A stretch of 15,670 bases of DNA, taken from the NCBI GenBank assembly GCA_030590165.1, contig JAUUZA010000014.1, positions 1 through 15,670 on the forward strand, written 5' to 3'. Shown in pieces: positions 13,007 through 15,670 of the stretch; the stretch's first letter is position 1; every line of letters starts with the position of its first letter. Source of the DNA: Candidatus Altarchaeota archaeon (GTDB lineage: Archaea > SpSt-1190). The notes beneath the pieces are model-generated. The model was not told the origin of the DNA. It was given only the letters and a program-made list of their open reading frames with translations, and did not search any database. The position numbers and the translations under genes were made by a program.

Positions 13007-14950
13007 GTGAGATATTCCCGTCAAGAAAAGTTAGTAAATCAAGAAGTTTTGAAAAAGACTAAAGTTGCAGTTGTTGGAGTGGGTGGATTAGGTTGTCCCG
13101 TCTCAACTTATCTTGCCTTAGCTGGGGTTGGAACTATTTTTTTAATTGATAATGATAAAATTGAATTATCCAATCTTAATCGTCAATTTTTATTTACTGA
13201 AAAAGATATAGGAAAAAAGAAAATAGATGTTGCAAAAAAGAAACTTGAAGAAATTAATCCAGAAATAAATATCAAAATATTTGATGAAATTAATGCGAAG
13301 TCACTTAAGGTTGATTTAATTCTGGATTGTCTTGATAATTGGAAATCACGTCAATTACTTTGGGACAAAGCATTCACTTTATCAAAACCCGTAGTTCACG
13401 GTGCTGTTGAAGGATGGAAAGGGCAAGTTGCAGTTTTATTAAAAAAAGAAGACGCAGTTTTTTTTCAGAATAAGAAATTTAGCAAAGCTGAAAAAAAGGA
13501 GAATAATGAGGTAGTTGGGGCAATTGCAGGACTAACAGGTTCAAGAATGGCTTTAGAAGTCTTGGATTTTTTACAAGGAGTAAGGGCTTCAAAATTACTT
13601 CGTATAACTGAAAAAGGAACAGAAATCTTTCCTATTGGAGTTAAATCAAAATTAAAGTATACGCATGCGATGATTCGTTTCTCAGAGATTTGGCTTAAGA
13701 CAACACCAACTAGAAAAAAAATGTTAAAATTAATGAGAAATAATATTCAAGAAAAAATAAGATTAAAAGCTAAGCAAGAAGCTGCCCGTATTGTCGTACC
13801 GTATAATGATTCATTTGAAAAGCTTTCAAATGTTTTTGGAGTAAAATCTTTTAGTCCTTGTGTTAAAGTGAATCTAACAACTTTGGAAGAAGGATTCCGA
13901 AAATATTCTGAATCTGTTCTTTATCCAGGGCTTAAGTTTAGAGTTACAGTGAAAAGGATGATTAAATCTGGGAATAAAACATCTCAACAATTACAGGTTG
14001 ATTTGGGTGCAATTGCATATGAAACTGGGGCTAAAGTTAATTTGACTAAGTTTGACGTGAATATTGAAGTAGAAATTCATAAAGATTTTGCATTCATTTT
14101 TCATGAACGAATGAATGGTCCTGGTGGTTTCCCATATGGTTCACAAGGTAGGGCACTTTGTCTTTTTTCAGGTGGGATTGATTCACCCGTTGCAGCTTGG
14201 ATGGTTGCGCGTAGAGGGGCCAGTCTTGATTTTATCTTTATTAATCCATTAGGCCCTGCATTAGAAGCAAAAGTTTTAGGTGTTTTTTCGAGCCTTAAGA
14301 AATGGATTCCAGACTCAAAATTAAGGGTTGTTGATGTTTCAAAAGAAATTGAAGAAATAAGAAATCAAGTGAATGAAGGAAATAGACAAACAATTCTTAA
14401 GCGGTTTATGTATAAAGTTTCTGAAAAAGTTTCAAGAGGTAAACCTCTGGTTACTGGTGAATCCTTAGGTCAAGTTTCTTCACAAACATTGAAAAGTTTG
14501 ACAGTTATTCAACAGTCTATTAAAAGTTTAATATTGAGACCTTTGATTGGGATGGATAAAGATGAAATAGTGAAATTAGCTAGAATGATAGGTAGTTTTG
14601 AAAAGAGTTCACAACTTTCTGAATATTGTTCACTTGAAAGCCATAGTAATGCAAATCCTGAATTATTAGAAATTATTCAAGAGGAAAAAAAGTTAGATTT
14701 TGATTATGTCGAAATTATTTCAAGAATTCGTGAAGCAAAGGCGGGAGAAGTTGATATCAGTCCACCTGATGGAAAATTTGAAATCGTTAAAATTTGGGAA
14801 GGAATTCCTGAATTAGAAAAAGAAAAGAAATATCTTTTTATTTGTAAAAGTGGAAACATGTCTGATGAAATGGCGCTGAAGGCAAGAAAACAAGGATTTG
14901 AAGTTTATTCCTTGGATTTGAAACAAGCTAAGAAAAAAAAATTTATTTGA
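13007..14950 (+). CDS. thiI: ThiF (E1-like)-ThiI tRNA 4-thiouridine synthase-rhodanese fusion
   Basis: This 647-residue protein combines two enzymes. Residues 1-215 are a ThiF/MoeB/UbaA-type adenylation domain: RYSRQ at the start, GVGGLG (24-29), DNDKIELSNLNRQF (48-61), DCLDN (107-111) and GWKGQVAV (136-143). Residues about 222-380 are the ThiI ferredoxin-like and THUMP regions that bind tRNA, ending GPGGFPYGSQG. Residues 383-580 form the PP-loop ATPase with SGGIDS (388-393), TGESLGQVSSQTL (483-495) and the cysteine of EYC (C541), matching the resolving Cys344 of E. coli ThiI. Residues about 590-640 are a rhodanese-like domain with active-site loop CKSGNMS (C613), matching Cys456. The E1 domain lacks the usual CxxC zinc pairs and the usual catalytic cysteine: there is no Cys from 109 to 284. 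The likely reactions are s4U8 formation in tRNA and carrier-protein thiocarboxylation. GTG start with a TATA box 24 bases upstream. Confidence 0.9.
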   Translation: MRYSRQEKLVNQEVLKKTKVAVVGVGGLGCPVSTYLALAGVGTIFLIDNDKIELSNLNRQFLFTEKDIGKKKIDVAKKKLEEINPEINIKIFDEINAKSLKVDLILDCLDNWKSRQLLWDKAFTLSKPVVHGAVEGWKGQVAVLLKKEDAVFFQNKKFSKAEKKENNEVVGAIAGLTGSRMALEVLDFLQGVRASKLLRITEKGTEIFPIGVKSKLKYTHAMIRFSEIWLKTTPTRKKMLKLMRNNIQEKIRLKAKQEAARIVVPYNDSFEKLSNVFGVKSFSPCVKVNLTTLEEGFRKYSESVLYPGLKFRVTVKRMIKSGNKTSQQLQVDLGAIAYETGAKVNLTKFDVNIEVEIHKDFAFIFHERMNGPGGFPYGSQGRALCLFSGGIDSPVAAWMVARRGASLDFIFINPLGPALEAKVLGVFSSLKKWIPDSKLRVVDVSKEIEEIRNQVNEGNRQTILKRFMYKVSEKVSRGKPLVTGESLGQVSSQTLKSLTVIQQSIKSLILRPLIGMDKDEIVKLARMIGSFEKSSQLSEYCSLESHSNANPELLEIIQEEKKLDFDYVEIISRIREAKAGEVDISPPDGKFEIVKIWEGIPELEKEKKYLFICKSGNMSDEMALKARKQGFEVYSLDLKQAKKKKFI

Positions 14951-15353
14951 TTGTGTGAAAGGTAATTTTTGTTTGTTCCTTTTTAGAAAATTTTTTTAAT
15001 TCATTTAATAATTCAGGAACAAATTTGAATAAGTGACCGGAATCCCGACAGTCACTACTTCCAAAATTTTTTATAACTTCAAATTTTTTTACAAGAAGTT
15101 TAGCTAATTTTTCTTCAAAGTCTTTTGTTAAAGGCATTGTTGCTATGTGTTTGATTCTAGATTTATTAGTTAAATAATCAATATGCCATTTTTGAATTTT
15201 GCCTTTTTTTAAGTGGCGTTTAATACGTCCACCTCCTTGATTTGAGCCAATATATGCATATTTACCTTCAAATTTTAGTTTTCCAAGTTTTCCTACTTCA
15301 ATTTCACAAGAAGGAATTTCGAAGATTAAGACATAAATTCCTTTTTCAAACAT
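14943..15353 (-). CDS. DUF123-family GIY-YIG nuclease-like protein
   Basis: The protein has 136 residues with the DUF123 version of the GIY-YIG fold. GIYVLIFE (5-12) and GKYAYIGS (30-37) are the two signature strands. GGGRIKRHLKKGKIQKWHIDYL (40-61) supplies the arginine and histidines. FGSSDCRDSGHLF (97-109) is the closing motif. The more usual closing motif has a second cysteine (CxCxSHLF); here it is replaced, so a metal site may be altered. Proteins of this group occur alone or fused to endonuclease III in archaea and are presumed to act on nucleic acids; activity is not established from sequence. It overlaps the fusion gene by 8 bases tail to tail and is divergent from the carrier-protein gene. 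Confidence 0.85.
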   Translation of the reverse strand: MFEKGIYVLIFEIPSCEIEVGKLGKLKFEGKYAYIGSNQGGGRIKRHLKKGKIQKWHIDYLTNKSRIKHIATMPLTKDFEEKLAKLLVKKFEVIKNFGSSDCRDSGHLFKFVPELLNELKKFSKKEQTKITFHTIK

Positions 15354-15370
15354 ATATTTTTAAGATTCAA

Positions 15371-15381
15371 AACTTTATTAA
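15371..15381. promoter_or_regulatory. possible shared TATA element for divergent genes
   Basis: AACTTTATTAA sits in the middle of the 48-base spacer. Its centre is 23 bases from the minus-strand ATG (15353) and about 26 bases from the plus-strand ATG (15402). No other good AT box is found at these distances, so one element may serve both directions. Confidence 0.45.
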
Positions 15382-15401
15382 GACAGGTGGATTTTTTTTA
15401 T

Positions 15402-15599
15402 ATGGTTGAAGTCGAGTTTGAAGGTAAGATTAAAAACTTAAAATTAAATGAGCCTCAGCTTATTATAGATTTAATGACTATATTAAAAATAAACACGGAA
15501 GCATATGTTTGCATTCTTAATGGTTGTGTAGTTACTGAGAACGAAAAAGTGACTGAAACAGACAAAATTAAATTGGTGAAGGTGTGGAGTGGTGGTTAA
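15402..15599 (+). CDS. ThiS/MoaD/Urm1-type beta-grasp sulfur carrier (ubiquitin-like) protein
   Basis: The protein has 65 residues from ATG 15402. Its length, the NG turn in CILNGCVVTE (37-46), the TDKIKLVKV strand and the terminal Gly-Gly (64-65) identify a beta-grasp carrier of the ThiS, MoaD, Urm1 or SAMP kind. The C-terminal glycine would be adenylated by an E1-like enzyme and converted to a thiocarboxylate that donates sulfur. The fusion protein upstream is the obvious E1 candidate and the thiolase downstream the obvious recipient. It ends exactly at SGG, needing no processing. GTG 15387 would add five residues and is less likely. Two cysteines (37, 42) are unusual in so small a carrier. 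Whether it serves tRNA thiolation, thiamine or molybdopterin cannot be read directly. Confidence 0.82.
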   Translation: MVEVEFEGKIKNLKLNEPQLIIDLMTILKINTEAYVCILNGCVVTENEKVTETDKIKLVKVWSGG

Positions 15600-15670
15600 T
15601 TGTTTTTGTGGAAAAAAAGCAGTTTATTTAGAAAATAAAGCTTTATGTAAATTTCATTTTAATGAATGGA
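15592..15670 (+). CDS. N terminus of an Ncs6/CTU1/TtcA-type tRNA 2-thiolation enzyme (cut by window end)
   Basis: The frame starts at GTG 15592, overlaps the carrier-protein stop by 8 bases and stays open to the window end (26 codons). GGTG at 15581-15584 gives a ribosome binding site at 7 bases. The visible residues MVNCFCGKKAVYLENKALC followed by KFHFNEW match the N-terminal zinc motif of archaeal Ncs6/TtcA proteins (CxC or CxxC, then A-V-Y, LC, and a HF pair). The PP-loop domain would lie beyond the window. With the adjacent carrier protein this predicts s2U formation at tRNA position 34. The short visible part limits certainty. Confidence 0.7.
   Translation, partial: MVNCFCGKKAVYLENKALCKFHFNEW

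Noticed and set aside
13007-14950. Two adjacent genes misjoined (thiF and thiI)
   Set aside because: The frame is continuous, the junction has no stop and no promoter-like element was needed; Met222 could be an internal start but nothing supports it strongly.
1-15670. CRISPR array, tRNA or rRNA gene, insertion sequence or prophage
   Set aside because: Spacers between genes are short; I saw no regularly spaced repeats, no cloverleaf-like sequence with GTTCRA arm, no transposase and no terminal inverted repeats.

Overview
The window is an AT-rich, gene-dense archaeal chromosome segment. The archaeal evidence is a short archaeal-type SecE, a two-domain Spt5 (NGN plus KOW), uL11, a type-2 D-aminoacyl-tRNA deacylase, the tRNA ligase RtcB and TATA-like boxes placed 22-26 bases upstream of start codons. 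The base composition, the compact overlapping genes and a small exported protein with the CNPAC...INWRCTG signature suggest a small-genome DPANN-type archaeon (Woesearchaeota/Pacearchaeota-like). That placement is inference.

Layout. 1-941: the tail of a small membrane protein and an unrecognised charged protein, each followed by T-rich termination sequence. 1041-3804: a tight plus-strand operon of FKBP prolyl isomerase, ftsZ, secE, spt5 and rpl11; secE is a 50-residue gene that is easy to miss. 3806-4201 (minus): an exported PepSY-like cysteine protein. 4266-6360: a small unknown protein, a six-helix membrane protein and an APC-superfamily amino acid permease. 6341-7084 (minus): dtdA, divergent from rtcB (7157-8539). 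8571-8699: a candidate 42-residue single-helix membrane protein. 8738-12975: a MacB/FtsX-type ABC system made of an ATPase, a membrane-anchored extracellular protein and two paralogous permeases. 13007-15670: a sulfur-transfer region with a ThiF-ThiI-rhodanese fusion, a convergent GIY-YIG protein, a beta-grasp sulfur-carrier/ubiquitin-like protein ending in Gly-Gly, and the first 26 codons of an Ncs6/TtcA-type tRNA thiolase.

How the genes work together. The first operon joins cell division, protein secretion, transcription elongation and the ribosome. DtdA and RtcB are both tRNA maintenance enzymes. The right end looks like a compact tRNA thiolation module: one 647-residue protein carries E1-like adenylation, THUMP/PP-loop tRNA thiolation and persulfide (rhodanese) functions, and next to it lie a carrier protein and a second thiolase. 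The E1 domain lacks the usual zinc cysteines and the usual catalytic cysteine, which makes this fusion the most interesting object in the window.

Start sites fall into two classes. First genes of transcription units have a TATA-like element about 24 bases before the start codon and so are probably leaderless. Genes inside operons have Shine-Dalgarno-like GGTG/GAGGT/GGAGGT motifs. I used this to correct several start codons.
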